This document shows, piece by piece, positions 26,497 through 35,208 of a stretch of 64,000 nucleotides of DNA. The position numbers and the translations under genes were made by a program. The notes beneath the pieces were generated by a model, which was not told the DNA's origin, did no database searches, and saw only the letters and a list, made by a program, of their open reading frames with translations. Origin of the DNA: Candidatus Borrarchaeum weybense (lineage in GTDB: Archaea > Asgardarchaeota > Sifarchaeia > Borrarchaeales > Borrarchaeaceae); NCBI GenBank assembly GCA_019057385.1, contig JAHQJS010000006.1, forward strand, positions 703,038 to 767,037, written 5' to 3'. Every line of letters begins with the position of its first letter. Position 1 is the stretch's first letter.

Positions 26497-27258
26497 ATGA
26501 ATTTTGAGGCAATTTATATAATTTGGCTTCGTGAATTAAAAAGATATTTTCGTGCTAGATCGAATATTGTTGGTTCTTTGGCTCAGAACTTCTTCTGGTT
26601 GGCCATTTTCGGTTTTGGTTTAGGAGCGTCAGTAATGATTCCAGGTACCGGCAATTATATTATATTTTTGGCTCCAGGTATCGTAGGGATGACGTTACTC
26701 TTCTCATCTATATTTTCTGGAATTGGCGTAGTTTGGGATAAACAGTTCGGATTTTTAAAAGAGATCCTAGTAGCGCCTGTGCCGAGATCATCGATAATGC
26801 TCGGCAAGACACTTGGCGGCGCCACAACAGCTACACTACAAGCCTTTATTATGCTCTTGCTGGCGGGACTTCTTGGAGTACCAATATTCACAAATCCGGC
26901 GGGAATATTAATAGCGCTCGGACTTATGTTGATTACAGCATGTGGTTTCGTGGCTTTGGGAGTGGCTATCGCATCGACAATGAAGGATCCTCATGGCTTT
27001 CAACTAATAATGAATTTCATAGTGATGCCTCTTTTCCTCTTATCAGGCGCGTTCTTTCCAGTTACAAATTTACCAAACTGGCTACGTATTATAGTCCTCT
27101 TTGATCCCTTGACTTATGCCGTTGATGGTCTGAGAAATGCAGTGATTGGAAGTGCAGCAGCAGCCTTTCCTTTTACAATCACTGTACCTGTCTTAGTCGG
27201 ATTCATGGTGGCAACGGTGTTACTTGGAAGTCTTCTCTTCCGAAAAACGCAAATTTAA
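26497..27258 (+). CDS. ABC-2 type permease (DrrB-like)
   Basis: 253 residues with six membrane helices, an N-terminal IIWLRELKRYFRARS segment and the FLLSGAFFPVTNLPNWLRIIVLFDPLTYAVDGLRNAV motif of ABC-2 exporters. It forms the membrane part of the exporter with the upstream ATPase (6-nt gap, AAGGAGG before the ATG). Likely substrates in this family are lipids, polysaccharides or drugs. Confidence 0.92.
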   Translation: MNFEAIYIIWLRELKRYFRARSNIVGSLAQNFFWLAIFGFGLGASVMIPGTGNYIIFLAPGIVGMTLLFSSIFSGIGVVWDKQFGFLKEILVAPVPRSSIMLGKTLGGATTATLQAFIMLLLAGLLGVPIFTNPAGILIALGLMLITACGFVALGVAIASTMKDPHGFQLIMNFIVMPLFLLSGAFFPVTNLPNWLRIIVLFDPLTYAVDGLRNAVIGSAAAAFPFTITVPVLVGFMVATVLLGSLLFRKTQI

Positions 27259-27284
27259 TATACCTTCTGGAAAACTGGGAGGAC

Positions 27285-28154
27285 CTATTTTTCACTATCT
27301 ATTTTTTGGATTTCTTCCAAGTATAGATCTGGGCGGCGATCAAGTATAAAACTATGCGTTTCCATTCTGGGAAGTACTTGTTCTATTTCCTTCCACGTCG
27401 TAACATGATATAACGGACTATCTTTGCGTGTTTCACGTAACCAACCCAGATCAAGTTCGGCGGTTATAATCTGTTGATCTGGGCCGCATTCTACTATCAC
27501 GTCATTTTCAAATTTCGGTGCAACAATTAGTGATCCTATCCATTTCTGTTTAGCCATTCCCGCTGAGCACACAAACACGTTGTTCTCTAGAGCGCGAACA
27601 CGACATAACCGTTTCCAAAAGGTTAAAAATTGCGCTGGCATTCGAGATGGTACAAAAAGAATTTCTGCTCCTTTCAATACAAGAATTCTAGGGGTTTCAG
27701 GAATAGCGAGATCCTGACAAAGAAGCACACCGGCTTTTCCAAAATCAAGATCGAGTACTTTGAGTACATCGCCAGAGGTAGATTTTCTGAAGGTGGGTTC
27801 CCATGGAAATAAATTGACCTTTCTGTGATTGAAGATAATTTGTCCTTTTCTGTCAAATACTGGTGTTGAATTATACTTTATTTCACCCGCTTTTTCAAAA
27901 AGTCCGCCTGTTAAATACACCTTATTATCTCTTGCAAAATCTGATAAGACATCAGTTGTTGGACCAGGGATGGGTTCTGACAAGCCAGCACCTATGAATA
28001 ACTCTGGTAAACAAATGAAATCCGCTTCTAGCGCAACAGCTTCTTCCATTAAGGCTATTGCACGTTCAATATTCCCCTCCCTCCCACTCTTAAGTTCACT
28101 CTTAATCCATAACTGGACGGCAGCTACTTTTACGGTATCTTTCAAAATTATCAC
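27285..28154 (-). CDS. Carbon-nitrogen hydrolase (nitrilase superfamily)
   Basis: 289 residues with the catalytic triad in place: E51 in CLPELF, K112 in HRKVNLFP, C146 in LLCQDLAIPE. These enzymes hydrolyse C-N bonds in amides, carbamoyl compounds or nitriles. The class (omega-amidase, N-carbamoylputrescine-type or other) cannot be fixed. It is convergent with the ABC exporter operon. Confidence 0.88.
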   Translation of the reverse strand: MIILKDTVKVAAVQLWIKSELKSGREGNIERAIALMEEAVALEADFICLPELFIGAGLSEPIPGPTTDVLSDFARDNKVYLTGGLFEKAGEIKYNSTPVFDRKGQIIFNHRKVNLFPWEPTFRKSTSGDVLKVLDLDFGKAGVLLCQDLAIPETPRILVLKGAEILFVPSRMPAQFLTFWKRLCRVRALENNVFVCSAGMAKQKWIGSLIVAPKFENDVIVECGPDQQIITAELDLGWLRETRKDSPLYHVTTWKEIEQVLPRMETHSFILDRRPDLYLEEIQKIDSEK

Positions 28155-28298
28155 TCCATTCTCAGTTTATATGAATGTTCATAACATAAAATAGCACAGC
28201 ATACAAAGTGATATTTAGCATATCTCGTCCTTTTAACTTATGTGGTGAGACGTGCCCATTCAACAGGTGGGACGGTTCACAATCTAACTAAAAAAAAG

Positions 28299-28835
28299 CT
28301 ATTTGCTTAGTGTTTGTGTTGCGAGGATATCCTGTGTTAACTCTTGGAAAATACGACCAACATTATCTCCTGTTTTTGCACTTGTTGGGATGAATTTTTT
28401 TAATTTGTTCTTTGCAAGATAATCTTGAATAAATTTATTGTCGATTATTCCTGCAATATCTGATTTTGTTCCAACTAAAAAAATTGAGGGCTTTTTTGTA
28501 TTTTCCCTGATAATTGCCAACCATTCATCTAAATTAATTAATGTAGTAAAATCATTCATATCAAAAGCCAATATAACGCCATGAGCACCCTTGCAGTAAC
28601 TAGGGAGAATGAAGCGAAAACGCTTTTCCCCACCAAAGTCCCATAGTTGAAGAGTGACTATTCTATCTTCGGTTTCTATCACTTCACTGTAAAAACCTGC
28701 ACCGATCGTAATTTTCATCACTTCTAAAAATGTGTTTGACACATACCTATTAAGCAAGCTTGTTTTTCCAACCCCTCCGTCGCCCGCTACCACGACCTTG
28801 ACGTAATACTCCTCTTTTGATGCCACAGCTGCCAT
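28299..28835 (-). CDS. Ras/Rab-like small GTPase
   Basis: 178 residues. G1 is GDGGVGKT (residues 18-25), a switch I threonine lies in KITIGAGFYS, G3 is WDFGGEKRF, G4 is GTKSD and G5 is TSAKTG. The order and length match eukaryote-like small GTPases, which are expanded in Asgard archaea. Departures from the Ras consensus are FGGE instead of TAGQ in G3 (Arf-like WDFGG/WDxGG character) and TKSD instead of NKxD. There is no C-terminal cysteine for prenylation. A membrane or signalling role is inferred. Confidence 0.92.
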   Translation of the reverse strand: MAAVASKEEYYVKVVVAGDGGVGKTSLLNRYVSNTFLEVMKITIGAGFYSEVIETEDRIVTLQLWDFGGEKRFRFILPSYCKGAHGVILAFDMNDFTTLINLDEWLAIIRENTKKPSIFLVGTKSDIAGIIDNKFIQDYLAKNKLKKFIPTSAKTGDNVGRIFQELTQDILATQTLSK

Positions 28836-28990
28836 TTAGGATCCTCTTTGATATCTTTTATATGTAGGTATCGTTAATGAAGAAATTGCAGTACTTCTAA
28901 AAAAGTATTTTGGACTTCTTAGAAAAAACTTCCAATTTGAAATTAATTTCCAAAAACAATTGCTTCTGTCTGTCTTACCGTTGATTTTAC

Positions 28991-29301
28991 GAGTAGCTAA
29001 GCAAGAAAGCACCAAAGCTTCAGCGTGGTGATGAATTGCGTGAGTGTTCACTTTCAACACTTGCATCGAGGGGTCTCCCTAATAGTTATAAGGTGGTATG
29101 ACGAAGATATCAACGGCTATTGGAGGGACAATACGCATACTTGTAGACAAGGTGCATACTCCGATTGCATCACGATCGTTAGCCGTACCTACGGGGCGTA
29201 GGGATGTTAAGCCTGTGGAGATAAGACCTCCGTAACCCGTAAGGGGATCGAGTCCGTCGTTGAAGCAGGAAGCCTCGATGCTTTAGCACGAGGTAGCTCA
29301 C
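28991..29301 (+). mobile_element. Non-autonomous IS200/IS605-type unit, copy 2
   Basis: 311 bp, closely similar to 8497-8815. It starts after TTAC (28987-28990), has the left-end hairpin GCACCA...TGGTG, shares the block CCGTACCTACGGGGCG with copy 1, and ends with GCCTCGATG-CTTTAG-CACGAGG and TAGCTCAC. Loop and stem differences between copies keep the pairing (CATGAGG versus CACGAGG). It has no coding capacity. It sits just upstream of the small GTPase gene. Probably mobilised in trans, and may still encode a guide RNA-like right end. Confidence 0.75.
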
Positions 29302-29360
29302 AGGTTATAAGGGTAGAATTGCTGCCTTAAATTAGAAAATAAATTTAACTTAATCGGCGG

Positions 29361-29392
29361 GAAGCCTCATCCGAAAGGATGGGGTAGTTCAC
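29361..29392 (+). repeat. IS605-type right-end-like hairpin
   Basis: CCTCATCC-GAAA-GGATGGGG stem preceded by CGGCGGGAAG and followed by TAGTTCAC, only 60 bp beyond the copy-2 unit. The flank TTTAACTTA..CGGCGGGAAG is shared with 37434-37464, so both belong to one element family. Confidence 0.55.
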
Positions 29393-29481
29393 GCATATAA
29401 GAAAATCAAGATAGCTGGATGGTCTTAAATATGACTGGATTTGAGTATAACCGACTTCTTAGTAAAAAAAGATGTCCGCAT

Positions 29482-30288
29482 CTATTTTGGTCTAATCTTA
29501 GAAGCGACATGTCCCATTTTCTTGAAACTTTCGATCTGTTCGAATAACTTTCCAGCAGTAGATTCAATGCCATGTGGACTTAATTCTTCTTTTAACTCAT
29601 TAATTGTATATCCTGCATCTTTGGAACTGCCAATGATTTCGAGAATTTTTTTATTTTCTTCTGAAAAATGATCTACTTTTTCTTGTAGCTCTGCCCACGG
29701 TTTTTTGAGCACATAAACACGTGTAAATGTTTCTGCCGAAATTTCTTCTGCCGTTTCTACTATTTCAGATATGTGCCCCATCTTCTTAAAAGACTCAAGC
29801 TGTTCGAAGGTTTTTCCAACGGACGCTTCAATTCCTTGTGCTTTCAATTTGTCGACAATTTCTGGTGCCATCATTCCTGCAGTAGCAGAATTATCAAGGA
29901 GTTCAAGAACATTCTTGTTTTCTTCTGAAAAGTGTTCTACGCGTGGTTTCAACTCTGCCCATGGTTTTTTCAGCATATATCGTTTATAAAATGCAGGTGA
30001 GAGTTCGGTTTCTTCTATTTTGTAGGCTTCACCTTCAATGATCGCAGTTTTGTGATCCTTTGAGATTTTGATGGCTTCATCCTTTGGAAAAACGTTCTCT
30101 CTTCGTACATTTCCATCAGTATCAAGATACAGAAGTAGTATATGAGTGCCGTGGTCAAGTGTTTTCGTAACTAACCCCATGGATTGGGATGCACGTTCAA
30201 TATCTTTTTCAGTAATTTCAAGAGCTTCTCTAGCACCACAATTCGGGCATGTTACTTGAATTATCTTAGAGGACAGCATAATTATCAA
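29482..30288 (-). CDS. Zinc-finger protein with two tandem ~75-residue repeats
   Basis: 268 residues. The N-terminal ~105 include CPNCGA and a beta-rich segment. The remainder is two copies of one domain: RYMLKKPWAELKPRVEHFSE through ESFKKMGHISEI and RVYVLKKPWAELQEKVDHFSE through ESFKKMGHVASK. Each copy looks like a small helical, winged-helix-like unit ending FEQ(L/I)ESFKKMGH. No catalytic residues are seen. It could be a nucleic-acid- or protein-binding factor. I know of no characterised relative. Confidence 0.65.
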   Translation of the reverse strand: MIIMLSSKIIQVTCPNCGAREALEITEKDIERASQSMGLVTKTLDHGTHILLLYLDTDGNVRRENVFPKDEAIKISKDHKTAIIEGEAYKIEETELSPAFYKRYMLKKPWAELKPRVEHFSEENKNVLELLDNSATAGMMAPEIVDKLKAQGIEASVGKTFEQLESFKKMGHISEIVETAEEISAETFTRVYVLKKPWAELQEKVDHFSEENKKILEIIGSSKDAGYTINELKEELSPHGIESTAGKLFEQIESFKKMGHVASKIRPK

Positions 30289-30671
30289 CCACAGAGATTA
30301 TATAATCAATTCAGACGGGAAAACGTGAGGATTATCACAATCCTTGCCCATACCAGATTTATAACTATCCTCTTTAATAAACATTACGTCCTCAAATATT
30401 TTGTGATGATTAAAGAAGTACGTGTTTTTTAACTTATTCGGCTGGAAGAAAGGGATTTTAAAGAATAAGGGATTCTCGAAATAAAGACGATCGAAAAGAG
30501 AAGTTATTTCAGGATGCGACTTTTAAGGTCGAAACGTTTTTTTACAAGGATGACATTAGAATCTTGAGGAACACGCCACTTATGTGATCTGTCAGAAAAG
30601 AAATATCTAATTAATTAGAGTTAAATAAATCTACGCAAAGCTTAAAATATTCTTTAAAAAGGATGGAGGAT
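30289..30671. other. Intergenic region without recognised features
   Basis: About 380 bases between divergent genes. It is AT-rich, with AAATAAATCTACGC and a poly-purine stretch, but no clear hairpin, tRNA or short gene. Promoters for both neighbours must lie here. Confidence 0.5.
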
Positions 30672-31550
30672 ATGATTCATCTCATTTTAGCAACGTTTGA
30701 GTCTGGGCTGGGCTCGGTATTGTATGATGACAAGGTTATTTCGGCAAAAAACTCACACTCAAACTTAGGAGAAGGATATGATAGTTCAGAATATTATCCT
30801 CGTTTTATTCGAGCACTTTATGATTTTGCGCAAGAAATTTCAAAGGAAAAGAAATTTCGAATTCATAAAGTGGATTTACTCAATTATAATCTTCTACTTT
30901 TTGATACTGGTGAAGTATTATGGGGTTTTTTTTGTGATTTCTGGGATAATATGCCCTATACCGAAGAAAAGATTACGAAAATTATCAAACTTTTGGATTC
31001 TACCGTCAGAAAGGCAGATAGAACGCAACCGCAATTTGAAATTGAAAATTCATTGCATCAAAAATTAGATCAAATATTGACTACTCAGGTGTTTCCTAAA
31101 GACAAATTGGAAGAAATCAATGAGATTATTGAAAAATTGGACAATACTGCTCCACCGCAAATTACAATAACTTCTGTTTACCTTTTTGATATTGATGGTG
31201 GAATTGTAAAAGCATGGGAGCCTGTTAAGGATTATGGAGGTAAAATTCGTCGAACTCTCTACAAGCTAGTATGTGAAATGCCATTTCATTTTCAAAGTAG
31301 ATTAGAACTAAATGTTGATCTAGGTTCAAATGAAAATGAAGGCTGGAAAATTGTACGCTTAGGAGACACAGAATTTGCCATGTGTTTTCGTGTAATGTAC
31401 GCGACAGAACACAGGGGTCTACTGAATGTCATAACAAAATCTACATGTGAAAAGGTCTTAGAAATCATTAAGAATGACATCCAAAATGTCAAAACAAAAG
31501 CATCCCATTATTCATATGAAATTCGAACAAAAGACTTCTTCGATTTTTAA
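30672..31550 (+). CDS. Protein with two longin/roadblock-like regions
   Basis: 292 residues from ATG 30672, chosen because GGAGGA lies 5 nt upstream. The upstream ATG at 30663 would overlap that site. Two halves look similar in layout: residues 1-115 begin MIHLILATFESGLGSVLYDD and residues ~165-290 begin ITSVYLFDIDGGIVKAWEP. Both open with a beta strand and DxxG turn, as in longin- or roadblock-like profilin-fold domains common in Asgard GTPase systems. This is a fold-level guess. No membrane segment is seen. Confidence 0.55.
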   Translation: MIHLILATFESGLGSVLYDDKVISAKNSHSNLGEGYDSSEYYPRFIRALYDFAQEISKEKKFRIHKVDLLNYNLLLFDTGEVLWGFFCDFWDNMPYTEEKITKIIKLLDSTVRKADRTQPQFEIENSLHQKLDQILTTQVFPKDKLEEINEIIEKLDNTAPPQITITSVYLFDIDGGIVKAWEPVKDYGGKIRRTLYKLVCEMPFHFQSRLELNVDLGSNENEGWKIVRLGDTEFAMCFRVMYATEHRGLLNVITKSTCEKVLEIIKNDIQNVKTKASHYSYEIRTKDFFDF

Positions 31551-31608
31551 TTGATAGACAGTTTCCTCCTTAAAAAACAGTAAAGAGTCTTAAAGACTAG
31601 ATATAAAC

Positions 31609-31644
31609 GAAAATAAAGTAGAAAATAAAGTAGAAAATAAAGTC
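31609..31644 (+). repeat. Three tandem copies of a 12-bp repeat
   Basis: GAAAATAAAGTA repeated three times (the last ends in C), directly before the ribosome binding site of the next gene. It may be a regulatory spacer or simple-sequence expansion. Confidence 0.7.
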
Positions 31645-31674
31645 AAAGTTTCCCAAAGAAAAATGGTGAGAAAA

Positions 31675-32004
31675 ATGAAAATTCTTGAGGTTAACATTCC
31701 TTTTGACGAATTACCAGAAGACATTCAGAAAAAATGCCGGGATGGTATCAAAAAGGAAATCAAAACAACATTTGAAAGAGAAAGTGACGGAAGCGGATGG
31801 GTGATTCATTGCGAATTCCTAGGAGAACCTGTACAGCATAAGAATGTTAATAATACAGAATTGCAGGAAAATGAAATTATTGAACAGTTTTATGCTAAGG
31901 ACATTGAACCTGAACTCATTGATTTGCTGCTTTCAGGTCAACACTTGTTTCCACTGGATATAGTGATTCGAATAACTCAGAAGCAGTCAATTACCCCACC
32001 CTAA
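31675..32004 (+). CDS. Hypothetical protein truncated by an IS605-type right end
   Basis: 109 residues from ATG 31675, with GGTGAG 4 nt upstream (an ATG at 31663 precedes that site). It is soluble, starting KILEVNIPFDELPEDIQ. The last codons (QSITPP and stop) lie inside the inverted-repeat hairpin at 31994-32014, so the natural C-terminus may have been replaced by a transposon end. Function is unknown. Confidence 0.5.
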   Translation: MKILEVNIPFDELPEDIQKKCRDGIKKEIKTTFERESDGSGWVIHCEFLGEPVQHKNVNNTELQENEIIEQFYAKDIEPELIDLLLSGQHLFPLDIVIRITQKQSITPP

Positions 32005-32014
32005 AGGGTAGGGG
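31994..32014 (-). repeat. IS605-type right-end-like hairpin (minus strand)
   Basis: Read on the minus strand: GGAAGCCCC, a TACCC stem, TTTA loop, GGGTGGGG, then TAATTGAC. The layout matches the other right-end relics in this window but in the opposite direction. It supplies the stop of the overlapping plus-strand gene. Confidence 0.5.
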
Positions 32015-32162
32015 CTTCCAGAGGCGGGAGTCGTGATAAGGTTGATTTTTTCTTTTTTCATTTTGGGGATTTAGGTTCAACAGAACCCGAAATCAAGATT
32101 TAATATGTTGTTTTTTGAATGTAGAAATCCTATTTAGTAAAGAATTTAAGTAAAACAATAAA

Positions 32163-33098
32163 TTGTCAGACAATCGTTCTCATATAGCACTTGGAAGTGG
32201 ATTATTGAGTTTTGTGGAGCTCCAAGTTCAAATTGCAAATCTGTATACACTAGTTAATGAACATAGAAAGAAGAGAGATCAATATAATGAAAAAACACGT
32301 GAATTGATGAGAGAATCTAAACAACTTCGTGAAGAACGTGTGAAATTTATTGAACAGGCCAAGAACGAACAAAAAAAACGCGATGAGATGAACAGTAAAG
32401 TCCGTGAATATAAAGAACAGCGGAAGGAGCTAAATGAAGAAATAAAAAAGGCACGAGAAAGATTGAATGAATTAAAACAGGGACGAAATGAACTCGAGGA
32501 TAATAATCCTTCGAAGATTCCCACAAAAAGATTGATGAGAGAACTAAAAGATTCAGAATGGATAATTCAAACAACGGTAATGAGCTTAGATAAAGAAAGA
32601 GAATTGGTTAATAAGATAGCAAAATTGGAAGCGCAATTAGAAGAAAAAACGACCGCTCAAAATAAAATAAATGAGTTTCAATCAAAAATAATTGAAGAGG
32701 CTGCTTCCCTTGGGGCAATAAAGGCAAAACTGGACCAATCTCATCAAAAAGTTATAGATTATGCTAAAAAAGCACAAGAACATCATGATCAAATGGAAAA
32801 GCTGTTTTCGAAAGCTAAGGAATTTGAAAAAAGAGCAGATGAATTGTATAAGCAATTTCTTGAAGTTAAGAAACTAGCCGATGACGAACACCAAAAAGTC
32901 GTAAAGATTTATGAAAAAATTGACATATTAAAAAAGGAAATTAATGATTTGAAGAAATCGGAAGAGGAAGAAAAGCAAAGACGTATAGATGTAAAACTAG
33001 AGGAAAAAGAGAAAGTAGCAGTTCAGAAACTCAAGGAAAAGAGAAAGAAGTTAACAATGGAAGAGTTTAGGATTCTTGTGGAAAAAGGACTCATTTGA
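32163..33098 (+). CDS. Archaeal coiled-coil protein
   Basis: 311 residues, almost entirely charged coiled coil (EKTRELMRESKQLREER, then KEQRKELNEEIKKARERL), with two short breaks and no membrane part. It resembles COG1340-type archaeal coiled-coil proteins, which are conserved but poorly characterised. The start is TTG at 32163 with only a weak ribosome binding site. The N-terminal ~20 residues are non-helical. Confidence 0.75.
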   Translation: MSDNRSHIALGSGLLSFVELQVQIANLYTLVNEHRKKRDQYNEKTRELMRESKQLREERVKFIEQAKNEQKKRDEMNSKVREYKEQRKELNEEIKKARERLNELKQGRNELEDNNPSKIPTKRLMRELKDSEWIIQTTVMSLDKERELVNKIAKLEAQLEEKTTAQNKINEFQSKIIEEAASLGAIKAKLDQSHQKVIDYAKKAQEHHDQMEKLFSKAKEFEKRADELYKQFLEVKKLADDEHQKVVKIYEKIDILKKEINDLKKSEEEEKQRRIDVKLEEKEKVAVQKLKEKRKKLTMEEFRILVEKGLI

Positions 33099-33140
33099 TC
33101 TTTTCATTTTAACTGAGATTTTTGAAGAATTAACTATTGG

Positions 33141-34550
33141 ATGGGGACTTTTATGGATGATCTTTTAGAAAAAGTATTGAATAAGGTAAATTTCCCTGAA
33201 ATTGATTTCATGGATATACGAGTTTTTCAAAAAAAAGCAACAACTGTCCGTGTTGAAACAGGGCGTATATCAAAATTAATAAATTCATCATACGGAGGCG
33301 CTGGTGTGCGTGTGTTTTCTTCTGATGGCTGTTGGAGTCATGCTTCCACCAACTCAGTTAGTGAAGAATCATTGTTGAAAACCTTAAATGTAGCTTATAA
33401 AGCCGCAAAAAGTCTTACTAACAAAACTTCCAATGAACAAATCAAATTGCCTTCAATTCAACCTGTTAAAAAGAACACAGTGATTAAAGCTAAAATACAT
33501 CCAAACGATGTATCTCTTGAAGAAAAAGCGAAAAGAGTCTTCGAATATGAAAAAATCGCTAGGACAGTCGATCCCCGAATAGTAAACACACATTTCAACT
33601 ATCAAGATTCAATTATCCATGAACTAGTTGTCAATTCCTTTGGAAGTAATGTTAGTAGTACTTGGATTTATACACAACTGAGAGGAAGAGTTACAGCCAA
33701 AGAAATGAGCTTGAGAGAAAAAGGTTTCTCCACGGTTGGAAAAACACAAGGTTTTGAAGTTATTGAACAAATTGACGCTGAAGAGTTCAGTATAAACGCT
33801 GCTAGAAAAGCATTATCGAAACTTACTGCAAAAACACCTACAGCAGGCAAATTTAACGTCATTCTAGATCCCCGTCTTACGGGATTATTTGCGCATGAAG
33901 CATTTGGACATTCAGCAGAAGCTGATTTAGTAATGGAGGGCGCTTCTGTCCTTGAGGGCATGCTTGGTAAGCAAATCGCATCACCAAATGTGACAATTAT
34001 TGATGATCCTACGATACCTGGAAGCTTTGGTTTTTTCCAGACGGATAGTGAGGGAGTAATCGCAAGACAAAAAGAACTACTTGCTGATGGGGTATTAATT
34101 GAGTATTTACACACGTTGGAGACTGCCTCAAAAATGAATATGTCACCAAATGGGAGTGCAAGGGCTAGTAATCATCACGTGACGCCTCTAGCACGGATGG
34201 GTAGTATCTATGTTCAACCTAAAGATTATTCATTTGAGGAATTGATTGAAGGGGTAACGGGCATTTACATGAAAGGAGCTGAATTCGGACATGTGGATCC
34301 TGCAACTGGCGAATTCCTATTTAAAGCAGAGCAAGGATGGAACGTTGAGAATGGAGAGATAAAAGAACAGTTACGAGATGTTGCTTTATCAGGGTCAACT
34401 TTAGAAACACTAAGGAACATAGAAACTATAGGCAAAGATTTAGTCCTTTTAGGACCTGGTCAATGCGGAAAAAGAGGCCAACTTGTTCCTGTTGATGATG
34501 GAGGACCACATATTCGCGTAAAAGACGTTATCGTAGGAGGACTACAATAA
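33141..34550 (+). CDS. tldD: TldD/PmbA-family metalloprotease, TldD-type
   Basis: 469 residues with the HExxxH zinc motif HEAFGHSAEAD near residue 252 and the C-terminal GPGQCGKRGQLVPVDDGGP region. This identifies the catalytic TldD subunit, which with TldE/PmbA unfolds and cleaves small proteins or peptides. No TldE partner lies in the window. An alternative in-frame ATG at 33153 could be the start. Confidence 0.9.
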   Translation: MGTFMDDLLEKVLNKVNFPEIDFMDIRVFQKKATTVRVETGRISKLINSSYGGAGVRVFSSDGCWSHASTNSVSEESLLKTLNVAYKAAKSLTNKTSNEQIKLPSIQPVKKNTVIKAKIHPNDVSLEEKAKRVFEYEKIARTVDPRIVNTHFNYQDSIIHELVVNSFGSNVSSTWIYTQLRGRVTAKEMSLREKGFSTVGKTQGFEVIEQIDAEEFSINAARKALSKLTAKTPTAGKFNVILDPRLTGLFAHEAFGHSAEADLVMEGASVLEGMLGKQIASPNVTIIDDPTIPGSFGFFQTDSEGVIARQKELLADGVLIEYLHTLETASKMNMSPNGSARASNHHVTPLARMGSIYVQPKDYSFEELIEGVTGIYMKGAEFGHVDPATGEFLFKAEQGWNVENGEIKEQLRDVALSGSTLETLRNIETIGKDLVLLGPGQCGKRGQLVPVDDGGPHIRVKDVIVGGLQ

Positions 34551-34611
34551 TATTATCATATCCCTCGTCATTAACAACTAAAGAAATCCACTTTTATATA
34601 GATTAATTAAT

Positions 34612-35208
34612 ATGTTGTTTGAAGTTGGGATTATGGCATTAAAAATACTAGAATATCCAGAAAAACTGTCAGATTTTTTCGTTAAAGCGATAATCATTGG
34701 ATTTATATACGCAATTTGTATCTATGGTTTCCGATTCGTGTTTCAGTTCCTACAGGTCAGACCTATACCTGGTAATCCTTTGCTAGGCTTTGTTCTTGAA
34801 GTTATAGCTGGAGTAATTCTTGCCTTAGTTCTTGGCTTTGTTTCAATTAGATTAACCTTTCCGTTTGTTACACGATCCATATTTGTCTTTTCGATTTTAT
34901 TCATTATAGGCTACGCAAATAATATTGTGGAACTCCTCTTCTATTCAACAACACCAATCTATGTATTCTATCATGACTTTGCATTCACACTAGCAACGCA
35001 CATAGTAACGGCTGCGGTTATTGCTCTTCTCTTTCCACCACTGAACGACACAGATTCTGCGATAACTCAACTAAAGATTTTCTTCTCTGGACACTCAACG
35101 ACTTGGTGGATTTTCCGAGTGTTGATAGCCGGTGCATTATATTTCCCAATTTATTTTGCTTTTGGTTTGGTAGTCAGCCCGATAGTAGTACCGTTCCTTT
35201 CACAATAG
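34612..35208 (+). pseudogene. 5' part of a membrane-protein gene interrupted by the tnpB element
   Basis: 198 codons with about five membrane helices, ending abruptly after ...FAFGLVVSPIVVPF. The stop falls in the hairpin at the end of the inserted tnpB element. The rest of the gene appears to continue at 37074-37400 (YYTDPVLGLELAIPGFEVMIPLG...). Together they resemble a bacterial/archaeal multi-pass family in which VxPxVVPYY..G is followed by GLxLPG, and near the end THGLEI.ADS. Function is unknown. An inner ATG at 34633 is a possible start. Confidence 0.65.

Noticed and set aside
28836..29066. 76-codon minus frame upstream of the GTPase
   Set aside because: It runs into the IS605-type unit and has no protein-like composition or ribosome site.
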